Positions 11,612-23,167 of a DNA stretch of 64,000 nucleotides are shown one piece after another. A program made the translations under genes and the position numbers. Under the pieces are notes generated by a model. The model searched no databases and had not been told where the DNA came from. It saw only the letters and a program-made list of their open reading frames with translations. Source of the DNA: Gordionus sp. m RMFG-2023 (lineage: Eukaryota > Nematomorpha > Gordioida > Chordodea > Parachordodidae); the NCBI RefSeq assembly GCF_954871325.1, contig NC_088779.1, forward strand, positions 11,100,846-11,164,845, given 5' to 3'. The first letter of the stretch is position 1; each line of letters starts with the position of its first letter.

Positions 11612-14600
11612 GTAATTAATTCCTAAATAACTTATAAGTTATAAAAATTAAAAGAGAACCATTTTAATATTAATATCAACTATATTATATCATTTATTTT
11701 TTATAGATATGTAGCAGTATCAACAGCAGATATAGATTTTAATAGGATAGATATTAACCCATGTCCAAAAATGAGAGGAAATGAAGAACCAAACATATTT
11801 GCTGGCATTGCAAGATGCAAGAATACTACAGTGGTAAATTAAATTTATGTTAAATATATTTTACATATTTAAACATATAGGGTTGGTTGTAAATGGCATA
11901 TGCAAAAAATTTTAGGCTTGGCCCAGTTGAAATATAGCTTTTGCCCAGCCTATCCAAATTTGTACCTGGCCTGACTTTCCAATTTTTTACTCAGGTTGCA
12001 TGGCCTGGTTTTTTAAAATACAAGGCTAACCCAAAATATATGTTGTTAAACACCATAATAAACAACTATTTATAATATTGGCGGGTTGTTAAAAGAACAA
12101 TACACTCATTTCCATCAAATATTAGAATTCATCAATAATCCACCCCTTCAGATGTTACTCGGTCTAATGAATTTTTGTTTTCTACTTTTTGTTTTTTTAA
12201 ATACATTTTGGAAATAAATTTATTAATACATTTTTTTTCCTTCTAATATTTCAACTAGTGTGAACCATTGAATGGATACGGTTTTAGGAGAGGTGGTTAT
12301 ATATGTGTTTGTAAACCAGGTTACCGCCTACCGGATTGGCAGTCAGGAGCATTTCTGGGTGAATACATTGAAAAGTCTACTCAACAAGAATATGAAAATG
12401 GTTTTGATTGTATCGAAAATCAAAGTTTTTTTTTGTTAAATCTTTTAAACATTGTATTTTTATGCCAAAACTAACATTTTGATTTAGTGTTTAGAAAAGG
12501 ATATTAGATATTACATATGTTCTAAGGATTATTTTGAATATTTATTTCAATGACCTAGATGGTTTTTTTTAATAGGTAGTGATGTCATTTTTTGTGTTTA
12601 GTAAAGGATCTTCTAGTGTACATTATTTTTATGATATTTTATTATTTTGTTATATTTTATTAAATTTATTTGGCACAATTTACAAAAAAAAACAATTTCA
12701 GGAATCGAATTTTACCCTAATCCAAGCTCAACGGATGATGCCACCTATTCATACATTAATTACAAGTTTATACAATAAATTTTCTCTTTTATATTGTTTA
12801 GAAATTTACTAAATTTATCAGAGACATGCAGAGGTACCATTTGCAATCTGGCCCAGATTCTTGATTTTGGCCTGAATTTTATATTTTCAGACCTGGCCCT
12901 TTTTTAAAAAAATTTTTTTTGGCCTGCCCCAGATTTTTTTAAAATTTATTACATTTATTTTTAATTGCTAATAATGGCGATTTGTATTATTCGGCTTTAA
13001 AATATATGGCCAGGTTCGGTTATTTTTTTAAAAAAACATTTTTAGGCCTGGCCCATGTACCCGGGATTCAGGCCAGGCCTGCAGGTCTGAAATTTATATA
13101 ATATATTTTTATTTATTAACTAAATCATTTTTAAAAAAAATTGTAAATAGCCAAGAACAAATAGTTAATGACCCCTATTCATTGACGGAAAACAGGTATC
13201 TAAGTAAAAGGGCTTCTGAAGATGAAAAGAATACCACATCAAAATCACATAGGTTAGCGAATAAATGAATTTAATTAAGTATTTGTTTGAAATAAAGTCT
13301 ATTATTCAGGCTAAATCGTAATTAATAATTGGATTAATCTATATATATTTTTTTTTATTAATCTATATGATTGATTTATTTTAACTTTATTTGTTAGCTT
13401 GAAAATTATTCATTCAGGCATAAATTTTGGTATATGATTTAAGATACTTTCAATAATTTCATTTTTTAGCAAAGTAAAAAATAAACGGATAATTTTTTTA
13501 AGAAGCAGGGTTGTTCCCATATTTACCAAGCAAACTACCACAATTTTTTTTTAAGTGTTAAATTCTACCACAGCTATCAAATTTTTTGTAATTTCTGAAA
13601 TTTACCCCAAAATCTCTCACATTAATTTTTTTTTTCCCAAAATCAAAGTTTTATAGAAAATATTTGCGTTTACTTATAATAGAAGAATTGTTTACAAAAA
13701 AATTAGTAAGCAATGTACATGATAGAGTTTGTAATTTGCGGGAAGCACAAATTTGACCACAAAATAATTTCTTTTAATTAAAAAAAGATCTTGAAATTGA
13801 TTTATAAAATGTTTAAAGTAGAGATCTATCGTTTCTACTGCATCCTGATATGATATCCCTTCTGACTATACCACACAATATACCCTTTTATTTAATTTAC
13901 TGTGCGATCTTAGATTGTAAGGTTAATTATCGTTTGATAAAATGATGCGTTATTTAAATTTAGGCCCGCTAAAGCATTTAGATCAAAAAAATATCTTGAC
14001 GTCCTATATTTCATTCGATATACATTTTACTGTTCCTTGAAGGGATTTGTATATTATTTGGATAATTAAACTCTAAATTAAAATCGTAATTGAATACATT
14101 ATGGTAGGAATGAAATAAAACGGACAGTATTTTTCTGCTTTACAAATGTTTGAATCCATTCCATACAAAATCTTCAAGTTCATATTCTGGTGTACATAAT
14201 TTTTATTGGTGTTAATGTTTGCCATTATAGGCTACAGAGTATTTGTATCTTTTTTTTTCGAGGAAATATGAAATTTTGATGAGTTTTGGTCCACCAAGCG
14301 AATAAAATTGGTTGCAAAAATAGTAACGAAAAGTGCACTTTTTAAAAAGGAATAAAAGCAAAAAATATTAGAAAAGCATCTTTATTTTCAAAAAACAGCA
14401 AAAAGTTAAACAAATAGAATATCAATAATTAATCTTTGGAATTGATGCGCCTGTCAATGATGTATAATACTACTAGATTGACGATAGATTTAGTAACACT
14501 TAAAAGTGTCCATACATAAGAGTCAGCTATAGCACCATTTTTATGGTCTGCACCTCGATTAAATGACACTAATGTGCGTTCATATAATGTTAAATAAGAG

Positions 14601-17600
14601 AATTAGTCAACTTACATAACAAAAAATGCCTCTACAGCTGATTTCTATGTATGGACACTTTTAATAAATGAATCGCCAACCTAGCAGTGTATATATACAT
14701 TTTTGGCGCTTGTACAACCACATGTAAACTATGAGCAAAATAGGAAACTCTTTGAAATTTTTCGTTTCATGGCCAATAACGATATTATTGTATTATCACA
14801 AATTAATCTATTTTGCCTCTTTATTTTTATTCCCCAAAGTTAATAATTTCGCCTGAAATATGAGCAATGTTTATTGTACGTGACTCATTAAATGTTTTAA
14901 TATTTGGAATTCATTAATCCGTTTAAGATCTTGGTTTAGACATATTACCCTGCATTTCACATTTAGCGCGAATTCACGGCGAAGTATATATGAATACACA
15001 AAAATACAGCCGTGCTAAGTTTTAATCCAGGGTTAAAGAGATACGATATATATATAATAGGCGGTGGCGATATTTAATTATTAGATCGGAGCTAATATTT
15101 TACGTTTAAATAAAAGTCGAATCGGACCGACATTTTTAAAGAAACGATACGATATTATTTTAATTTTTTTTATGGTTATAATATTTTTTTATTTTACACA
15201 TAATTTCCAAATAATAATAAGCTAATAAAAAGAACCAAAATTTAATTTTATTTGGAATGTTTAAAAAAAAATCGAATTATTTTAAAAGATGCAGTAGGCT
15301 AAAAAAAAGAGAAGGGGATATAATTTTTTTATTACATTATTTGCCACAAGGGAAAGGATTTCAAAACATTTAACGAGTCATATTTAGTAGCTATAAATAA
15401 CCTATATTTTAAATGAGTTGATTAATTTTTGGGGAATAAAAAATAAAACACTACGCTTTGTGATTATGCAATATCACCTTGGACATGAGAAATAGGAAAT
15501 ATCAATTTTTTTGTTTTTCCCATAGTTTTCAGGCATTTATTTTTTTGCTCAGGAAATATTGATTTTCTTATGATATTGGTTTAATGGTAGATGGAATATA
15601 AGAACCAATATAAGTATCGGATCGGTAAAAAATTTATCGGTACAGCCCAAGTTTATATATCTGAATGAAATTTAAATTAAAAAAAAATTAGTCAACACAA
15701 GCGGAGCAAGCGAAGCTCGTATGCCAAAAAATCTCATTCCAGAACTCTAGAATTATTGGCAAGTCTGAGGTCGATCAACAAGGACAATTGCCACAGAAAT
15801 AAACAACACTTGAATCAAAATCAAATTTCGGGGGACGATATGATTTACCAGGCCCCTGTCACCTTCGAATCTCAAATGCGAGTGGCAAGGAGAACGGCCC
15901 ATTTTTTGTCTTATTACTTGCAGAAAGTGGATCCCACTGACGTATTCACCGATAGGTTCTTTAAAATTAAAAATAAATCAATTTGTAATCATTTTGAAGA
16001 CTTAAGTTTTAAAATTCAATTAATCATTGTTTATTAATGCATATTAGACTTTTAGTAACTTTTTTAAGATTTATGAATATATATATATACAACATTATAT
16101 AAAATTTATAAGACATTTAAGAATCCTAATAAATAAAAATTATCCTCCTGTTTCATTAGCAAATTTTTGATTTGAGATTATACATGCGTCTTTGCCTTCC
16201 CACCAAATATTAACAACAACCTGCCTACTCTAGCACAACTTATAAAAATGAACAATTATAAAAAGGGATAAAATTATATTTTCGCCAATTGTAACATCTA
16301 CCAACGGACAGTTTGCACCTCTCACTTTCGCTTTTTTTTAAAAAATTGGTCATAAAATAAAAATAACACAGTTGAACCTAGGTATTTCTCTTATTTCTTA
16401 GACAGAATGTTAAAATTACAAATATTTAAATTTAACTTATTGTTCCTTTTTTGGGAACACAATTAATGTTTTTCTTGAAAAAAAAAGATATTTTCATGTC
16501 TTTAATGTTTTACATAGATTTATATGATTTATAATGTATTTTTTATATTTTGATTTAGAGTTGGAAAAAGATCTTCAAAATTATTTTAAAGAATTTTGAT
16601 TTCATCTTAAAAGTTTTTTTTTATGAATGATAATTAAAAGATTTTGGCATTTTTAGGTAAATTTTGATAATTTCTATTTTTCAAAAAAAGAAGATTATTA
16701 CTCAAAAATAAAAATATTTTCCAAACTCTTGTTTTGATTAGATTTTATGAATTGATAAAATTAACCTTTACTATTAAAAAAAGGTAAATATATTGTCTAA
16801 AAAAATATTTTATAAAATTTTATCATTTTATTGCAGTACCTATATACTCGAGGTCCGATCTCTGGATATTTTTGATCCGGTCCATAACATTTTTATGAAG
16901 GGAATAAATAAATTGCAAACTTTAGACCCGGTTTATTTAGCGCAAGTTGTCTATCCCGCATCGATAATCTACTTGTGCCGACCTCTACTGTATCCATTAT
17001 TTTAAAATCTGGTTTATATTGTCATTTATAAATTTTTTTAATTTAAAAGACTCACGGATCAAGTTTTAACAATCGACCAACTTTATGGGGAGGTTTTAGC
17101 CAACGTTATGTCGGGTTACAAGATAGTTGGTAGCGGTATCTTCTACGATACAAACGCTTTCGAAAGCAGAGATGGTAATTGTTTATTCTAATTTATCCCC
17201 CCCCCCTATTTTAGTTATCACCTCTAGCTGCATTCATTCATTTCTTTCTTAATTTATACTCTCTGATCAATAGGTAAAGTGTGAATTCATCATAATAATA
17301 TAAAATTATATTTTTTATTATGCCATTTCCGATTAGTAGGCATGTTTCCGGAATTTTTTATATTTTCAGGCAAAGGATAAGTTTTCGAGTTAATTTTTTT
17401 TGTATATATATATATATAGACTCTCAATCGCTATTTAATCGTTAATAAAAAACATGTTTTCTTATTTACGATTAAATGGCGCCTGAGAGAACCCATCCAT
17501 TTTTTTTCAATATCATAGTATGCAAAAATTTAAAACATTATAATTTGCTTTGAAATAAAAAAAAACATGAAATTTTTGATAAATCTCAGAGTACTGCAGA

Positions 17601-20600
17601 GATCAAAATTTTATCTTAAATTTTCAAAATTTCGTTATTTTTGGGCTCTATTTTATAAATTGAAAAATATTGCAAAATAGTAAATAAATCTTGAACGATC
17701 CCAATATTTCAAACTTGATTTAATTTAACTTTTTAATTAATCGCCTGGGCCGTGTACCATAATCTTAGAGACACTTTTGATCACTTTACCGGTAATATTA
17801 TTCTATTTTTCTATCACTAATCTTAACCTATAATATATGAAATCGCCTTTTATTGTTTTCTAGGGCTCTGCCGATTAATATCGGATGGAGCCGACATATA
17901 TAGCGTTTAAAAAAATCGAATCCTGGCAATATTTTAAAACGATATGATTCGATATTTTTATTGAAGTTTATGATTATATATAAATTAAATGATAATTTTT
18001 TAATACCTATTTTTTTAATAATAAAATTTATAATTGTAATGTTTAAAAATAAACTTTTATATATCATCCATTCATTAAACTTTTATATATCATCCATTCA
18101 TTTCTCAATTTAAAATGAATAGGCGGAACCAGGCCCTATTTTGCCCCATTCGCTTACAAAACAGCTGAAGACCTTAATTTTATGGTAGTTGATAAAGCCG
18201 CCAATATATTCAACACGCCTCCCACAAAGTTTAGAAGTGATCTGAATGACGAAGGAGCCTTTTATTTTGATTACACGCAAAATTTGCCCTACTTTAAAAA
18301 CGCCAAAGAAAAATATGGGACGATCAAGGGAACCGATAGGTTGACCCGGTTTACCAATTACATTCATGGTATGGAAACATTTTTTTACACCGCAACCTTG
18401 TTCTTAATTCTCTTTCATTATTTTAGAAGATCCATTTTCTATCAATCGGTTGGAAATGATTTTAGAATAGTTTTCTAAGAATGCTTGTAATTTAATTACT
18501 AACTACTTAAATGAATAAATTAATGTATGTATATATGATTAATTCGAATCCTTTCTATAAAATAAGTACGAGCCGACAAAACTGGTTCAAACCTTGTCAG
18601 ATACGAAAACTTTCCCGATTTGTATTACGCGGCCGAGGAAGGGGATTGGTATGGCCCATATTTCAATTGTGATGGTGTGGGCTTAAAGACATGGCTGCTC
18701 ACTTATTACACACCATTTTTCGGGATGAATGACCATTCCAAAAAGGATTACGAATTCAAGTATGAGAAGGAAGAAATATTAGCAAATTTCAAGCCTTGAT
18801 ATTCGATTTAATTACATTCGAATTGTACCTTTTATTGAATTCATTACATAACATTTCAACCCCTTTACAATTTTTCAAATATTGAACTTTAGCGGATTAT
18901 TTAAAAATATACGCCCACAAAAAAATCATTTTAATGTCTTATTTTTGCTTTTTAAGTCATATAGTGAACTTTTTCAGAGGTGTATTTAACTTTTTTACAA
19001 AATATACTAACCTTTATTAGTACCATAGGTATATCCAAGAATTTCCTATAGAGGGAGGGAGTACTATTAGATAGGTTTTTCCGCCATAAATTTTATTGTA
19101 AGTCTTTAGGTCTACTTATTGTGGACCTTTCGCTATGTTATATTTTTATAAAAGTAATTTTAGTTCACTTTTTTTTATTAAAATCCCTTTTTTCTAAAAT
19201 ATCTTGAATTGTAGTCGTTATTTTAAAAATAGCTAACTTTTACTTATTTTTCTTTCAAATTATTGTTTATAATGATATATTCTATACATTTATTAATGGT
19301 AGGAAGGGGGGGGGGTGATTTTATAAGCTTAAAATTATATTTATGAGAACAGAAATATCATATTTTCCGATGTTGACTACGCCTATGATTGGTACTAATT
19401 AGATTAAAAGATTACACCATGTTCCTTTTACCAGAGTCAATATGTCTGAAAAAGTACACTATATGTGACTAAGGGAACTTATATACTCCTTATTTTTTAA
19501 ACTATCTCTTTTTAAAGAGGTATAGTGACAATTGATGTACAGCTATCCGAGATGGACATTGATCAGTGCCCTCAAGAATATCACGTGCCTAACCCTTTTA
19601 AGGGTTCCGATAAATGCCATTATGAATCCCAATACGTAACGATTTTACATATAATATTAACATAGGGCTTGGACCAAAAAATTATTGTTTTTCGAATGTT
19701 CACTAACATTCAGCCAGACAAAAACATATATATTATATATATATATATACCTAAACAAAAATTATTTTTTAAATTAAAATTCCTTTATTTTTTAAATTCA
19801 AATTTTTGAAATTCGAAGGTTGTTTTTTTTGTATATTATATTATTTTTTGCTTTTGGTTTTTTATGTTTTGGAAGGAAAAAATTATTTTTTGGTCCGAGT
19901 CTTAATAAACAACATTCTAACATTAATTTAAACGCCACGAAGAATTTATCCACATTCTTGGATCATTGAGATTCAAATTCTTTTTAGGCTTAATTTTTTA
20001 ATCAAAATTTTACCAATCATTAGTTGTAGATCAAAATAGAGAATAATTAATTTATATGAATGAATTGAAAAAAAAGAGGGATCAACGACTGAGGAAGGAG
20101 GAAAACTTAAAAAATGTTACTTACAAATCTCACATTTATAAAAATCATAATGCAATTTTAGACCTATTTATGAAATCACATTTATTCACAAATAGGAATA
20201 AGTGCACCAAATTCACAAATCGAATCAAATATTTCATTTAATAATATTCACGAATATTAATTTGGGTTATTCAAATATATTATGCAATTTAGTTTTGGAC
20301 TAATAATATTAGAATTTAAATTTTATCTTAATATGATTATTTAATAAGAATTTCGAATTTCTAACTTTAAAAAGTAAGCTACATTTTACAGGAATTATAC
20401 ATAACGTTAACACGTGACTACTGTACATGGCGTTTTCTAAAAAATATTTTAGACGATAAACAACGTCCATTTTTTAAAATATTAATCAAGATAAGATTCT
20501 TTTCCTTAAATGAATTTAAAAAATTGTGAATATAGTCTAATACTTTTTGGGCAAAACCCCTAGCCACAGCAGACCTTTGTCCATTTCTAATATAACATCC

Positions 20601-22201
20601 TTACTAGCCCTCATGCCTTGGATCAAATGTGAAATTCTTTTAAACCAATGAATATCCAATAAATTCGTGAATTTTGCGATGAAATTATTCGAGTTCGATT
20701 ATAAGATTAAATTTAATTCGAATATTCATTAGGGACCACTGGGCAATAACATTCATTCATATAATGATCAATAATATAATTAAGAGCATATAATAGAATT
20801 GTTACATTTACAAATTATACACATATAAAAATAAAATAAAAATAGTGCGTATTTTTGCCGGGGAAAGGATTCAAAATAGGTGGATATAAATGTGAATGCA
20901 AACAAGGTTACGAATATCCATTTAACCTACCTAAAACTTATTTTGAAGGCGATGTAAGTTTTTAAAAAAATAATATAATAATAATTTATCAAAATTGGAA
21001 GACCAAATTAAGATGTCACTATGCCTTTTTTTATTCTTACTATTAATAGCATAATTTGGGGAGACACCCTTAAATTTTAATCTATTATTTTAACGACTTG
21101 ATGTGATCTATAAGTTAATTTATAGGAGATGACTAGGGTTAGATTAATACACGGGCCACAGTGGCATATGGTGCATTCTCACTAAAGGAATGATTAGTTT
21201 ATTTTTTATTTAAAGCCCTAAAATTATCTCATATATATTAATATTAATCGAATTTTGTATTCATGTAAACCGATTACTGATCCGATATCATTAAACTGAT
21301 TTTGTTTCTTTATTATTATTTAATGTTTTTTAATTTTTCAATTTACCTACTTTTTTATAGTATATACTACATAACCATAATAATTGCGATTTAAAATATA
21401 CTACTATCAAATTTTTATTGATCTATTATTTTAGGCCTATTTATTCAATTTTATTCATCAATTAAAAAAATTTATAAATATCCATAAATCATTTTATATA
21501 ATAAAATCGTTATAATCCTTTTTTTTATGTTCTAAATATCTTTATTATATAGAAAGTAGTATTCTCACTAGTCTCATGATCAATGTAAATTGTTACAATT
21601 TTTTATAAAAAAATCATTTAATAAGTTTTAAAATTTATTAACATCCCCTTATAAAAATAAGTTCCATACCTAAATCGAACTTAAAGCTTTATAATTTTAT
21701 TTTTTCTGAAACCTTAACCAAATTTATATATCAAAAGGTTCGACACTCCCTTTTTAACTACCTTTTTCTTTTAAAATAATTCGATTTTTTTAAAAAAGAA
21801 TACCGACAAATTGAAAATTAGTTCCTTTTATTCATTTATCTTTATTAAAAAATTCCGATTTATTTTTAAAAAACGGTTAATATACGCCTTGATCCTATGC
21901 TTAATATATCGTCACGTCCCTACAAATTTTATTATAATCTTATTTACAAGCGGTAATTTAAATTTTTTTTATTAAATTAAAATTTATACATTTTTCATTA
22001 GATGTATTTTTTCGAATTTATTAAAATTTCTTATAAAAAGGTATAATTTTTTTCCTCTGGAACTTTTTGAATTTTTTTTTAAAATTTATACAGGAACTCG
22101 AATCGGAATATCAAAAGAAAATGCTCAATAAGTCTAATAGGTACGACCTTTTTAGGTGTAGAATTGCCGGTGCTGACTCCTCCAAATTCAAATATCTTAA
22201 A
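10641..22201 (+). CDS. GPR158/GPR179-like receptor ectodomain, Cache+EGF unit present twice
   Basis: Thirteen exons join in phase: 10641-11611, 11707-11833, 12259-12424, 12702-12765, 13151-13252, 15743-15955, 16837-16989, 17050-17174, 18123-18368, 18567-18759, 19518-19635, 20846-20953, 22094-22201 (898 codons). The start is a signal peptide (residues 1-16, ...SHCNA|QFEW). Two homologous units follow: a Cache-like ligand-binding fold with the PYF(D/N)C core, a (D/N)xCP strand, then a Cys-rich EGF-like loop G(Y/K)GF(R/K)xGGYxCxCKxGY. This order is typical of GPR158/GPR179/Smog orphan class C receptors. Family members known to me carry one such unit before seven membrane helices; here there are two and no helices were found. 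The product would face outside the cell. One gene is inferred from unbroken phase across exons 5-6; two adjacent genes remain possible. A possible fourteenth exon is listed separately. Confidence 0.72.
11707..11833 (+). CDS. receptor exon 2: end of first Cache unit
   Basis: Acceptor TTTTTATAG, donor GTG|GTAAAT; phase 2 in, phase 0 out. It reads YVAVSTADIDFNRIDINPCP and then a Cys before NTT. The matching exon of the second unit (19518-19635) has the same phases and the motif IDQCP. The intron before it is only 95 nt. Confidence 0.82.
11885..12060. mobile_element. GGCCC-rich MITE remnant in intron 2
   Basis: Words GGCTTGGCCCAG, GCCCAGCC and GGCCTGGTTTT occur in an otherwise AT-rich intron. 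They match the interior of the hAT-type MITE at 12819-13089, but the ends are gone. Confidence 0.35.
12259..12424 (+). CDS. receptor exon 3: first EGF-like Cys loop
   Basis: Acceptor TTTCAACTAG; phase 0 in, phase 1 out. It starts CEPLNGYGF and carries GGYICVCKPGY, the Cys-rich signature that follows the Cache fold in GPR158-type receptors, then a charged stretch ending GFDCIEN. The donor (CAAA|GTTTTT) is weak, but the phase fits the next exon. Confidence 0.8.
12702..12765 (+). CDS. receptor exon 4: linker
   Basis: A 64-nt segment after AACAATTTCAG, phase 1 in and phase 2 out, reading IEFYPNPSSTDDATYSYINY. It keeps the open frame from exon 3 into exon 5. No known motif; probably a Ser/Thr/Tyr-rich linker between the two units. 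Support is splice sites and phase only. Confidence 0.55.
12819..13089. mobile_element. hAT-type MITE, 271 bp, perfect 8-bp target duplication
   Basis: Termini CAGAGACATGCAG and CTGCAGGTCTG are imperfect inverted repeats. The element is flanked on both sides by AAATTTAT, an exact 8-bp target duplication as made by hAT transposases. The interior is rich in GGCC words. It sits in intron 4 of the receptor gene and encodes nothing. Confidence 0.82.
13151..13252 (+). CDS. receptor exon 5: linker
   Basis: A 102-nt segment after GTAAATAG, phase 2 in, phase 2 out, donor ATAG|GTTAGC. It reads QEQIVNDPYSLTENRYLSKR and continues with a polar, charged stretch. It links the first EGF loop to the second Cache unit if exon 6 follows. 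The KR pair could be a proprotein cleavage site (inference). Confidence 0.55.
14469..14690. mobile_element. MITE with ~60-bp terminal inverted repeats
   Basis: The left arm has CTAGATTGACGATAGATTT, then AAAAGTGTCCATACATAAGA and GTCAGCTATAG. The right arm is its complement with a few changes (CTACAGCTGATTTCTATGTA, then GGACACTTTTAATAAATGAA). The copies at 43553-43886 and about 9590-9700 belong to the same family. It lies in receptor intron 5 (13253-15742), which otherwise shows no coding signal. Confidence 0.75.
15743..15955 (+). CDS. receptor exon 6: start of second Cache unit
   Basis: Acceptor CTCATTCCAG, donor GATAG|GTTCTT, phase 2 at both sides. The C-terminal part, RTAHFLSYYLQKVDPTDVF, corresponds to the helix before the Cache fold in GPR158-type ectodomains and to RAFFFSFIFAKSND of exon 1. 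No signal peptide or ATG precedes it; its frame joins exon 5 exactly. This is the main reason for calling one gene rather than two. Confidence 0.7.
16837..16989 (+). CDS. receptor exon 7: possible cassette exon (153 nt)
   Basis: Bounded by TTTTATTGCAG and a CT|GTATCC donor; phase 2 in and out, length divisible by three. It reads EVRSLDIFDPVHNIFMKGIN and on to LDPVYLAQVVYPAS. The first unit has no counterpart, and skipping it joins exon 6 to exon 8 in frame with better alignment to unit 1. It is therefore either an optional exon, an insertion specific to unit 2, or a spurious open stretch. Base composition is less AT-rich than the flanking introns. Confidence 0.45.
17050..17174 (+). CDS. receptor exon 8: second Cache unit
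   Basis: Acceptor TTTAAAAG, donor GATG|GTAATT; phase 2 in, phase 1 out. It contains QLYGEVLANVMSGYKIVGSG and then IFYD, aligning with IADVASNYYLNGSGLIF of unit 1. The upstream intron from exon 7 is 60 nt. Confidence 0.78.
17414..17500. mobile_element. palindromic MITE fragment in receptor intron 8
   Basis: CTCTCAATCGCTATTTAATCG and CGATTAAATGGCGCCTGAGAG form an inverted pair separated by about 25 bases. The same words recur near 4231-4345 and 61458-61695, so this is a dispersed family. Confidence 0.5.
18123..18368 (+). CDS. receptor exon 9: second Cache unit core
   Basis: Acceptor ATGAATAG, donor CATG|GTATGG; phase 1 in, phase 1 out. It begins GTRPYFAPFAYKT, matching PYFGPYAYRT of unit 1, and ends in a helix-rich stretch (TRFTNYIH) matching AKYILKG. 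No stops across 246 nt. Confidence 0.82.
18567..18759 (+). CDS. receptor exon 10: second Cache unit, PYFNC motif
   Basis: Phase 1 in, phase 2 out; donor TTCAA|GTATGA. It reads EGDWYGPYFNCDG followed by KTWLLTYYTPFFG, the counterpart of WTYPYFDC..KWIMTATSP. The Tyr-Phe-x-Cys core is typical for GPR158-like ectodomains. Confidence 0.83.
19518..19635 (+). CDS. receptor exon 11: DIDQCP strand
   Basis: Acceptor TTTTTAAAG, donor AATAC|GTAACG; phase 2 in, phase 0 out, identical in phase to exon 2 of unit 1. It carries GIVTIDVQLSEMDIDQCP and a second Cys (DKCHYES). The six-residue DIDQCP block closely matches vertebrate GPR158 and GPR179. Confidence 0.83.
20846..20953 (+). CDS. receptor exon 12: second EGF-like Cys loop
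   Basis: Acceptor AAAATAG, donor GAT|GTAAGT; phase 0 both sides. It reads CVFLPGKGFKIGGYKCECKQ followed by GYEYP, the direct counterpart of exon 3. Confidence 0.82.
22094..22201 (+). CDS. receptor exon 13: segment after EGF loop
   Basis: Acceptor TTTATACAG, phase 0 in. It reads ELESEYQKKMLNKSNRYDLF then RCRIAGADSS, with a Cys in the place of GFDC of unit 1. The donor is uncertain: either at 22201 (phase 0) or at 22169 (GCCG|GTGCTG, phase 1, the same phase as after exon 3). Confidence 0.68.
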
Positions 22202-23092
22202 GTTCATCTATTTTTATCCAGCCTTTTATGCATTTATATCGCAAAGCTATCATTTTAGTATTTTACAGAAGTTATAATCTCTTGTCGTTTGTCAATCGTA
22301 TGACTTCTTAGCATGTAATAATTTTTTATAAATATGCAGCCTAAATCATGAACGACATTTTAAAATTTTTCACGTGATATTTTATTCTACAATTTATGCA
22401 TTTTATTCAATTTTATAAACATTCCTCTAGTTTTTTTTTAAAAACTTATTTTGATAAAGAAAAAATTTTACAACATTTTATATTTATATGATTTTTTTAA
22501 AATAAAATTTATATACATAAATATTTTATCTCAATTTATATTCCGATTTATTATTCCATTTATATACATATATCAGTTTATAGATAAAAATTAAAAAATA
22601 ATACTCAAAACATAATGAATGTAAAATGTATTCGGTTTACTCCTCATGCTTGAAATGTTATTCAAAACGTTGCATGCCAGGCATATGATAGAAATCACGG
22701 TTGGGCAGTAATGTCACATATGTAATTAATTAATAATTACATTCCTTATTTGTAATTAGTAACTGTAATTAATTCTATCTTAAAAAGAATAAGTTAATAA
22801 TTATAATTGATAACATTTTTCAGGCACTTGAATTAGCAATTTTAATTAAATTTTTATGAAAAAAGCTTAATAATTTCTTTCATACATGTTATTTGTATTT
22901 AAAACTATTAACAATTGCAATATTTTCATTCATATTTTTGACGGAAGCATAAGTGATTCTGAATCTAGCTATTACGTTGACCTGACGATACCCCTCGGTA
23001 TTTCTCTTCTAATACAATCTTACATTCAATGGAAGATAAATTTAAATTGCAATATTTGATTCAATCTTTTTTTAAATAACTGATAAAACAAG

Positions 23093-23167
23093 CGCTGCTT
23101 GTGCACTTGTGGTCAAATTGTAAAAAGCTACAATCAAACCACCAGTAATTTCCTAAAATATGTAAAG
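23093..23167 (+). CDS. possible receptor exon 14 (Cys-rich)
   Basis: After an AAACAAG acceptor with a poor pyrimidine tract, 75 nt read RCLCTCGQIVKSYNQTTSNF then LKYVK, to a good donor AAAG|GTATAT; phase 0 both sides, matching the 22201 donor. GPR158-type receptors have a short Cys-rich stretch just before the first membrane helix, which this could be. No membrane-helix exon follows before the hAT element at 24595. Confidence 0.35.
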
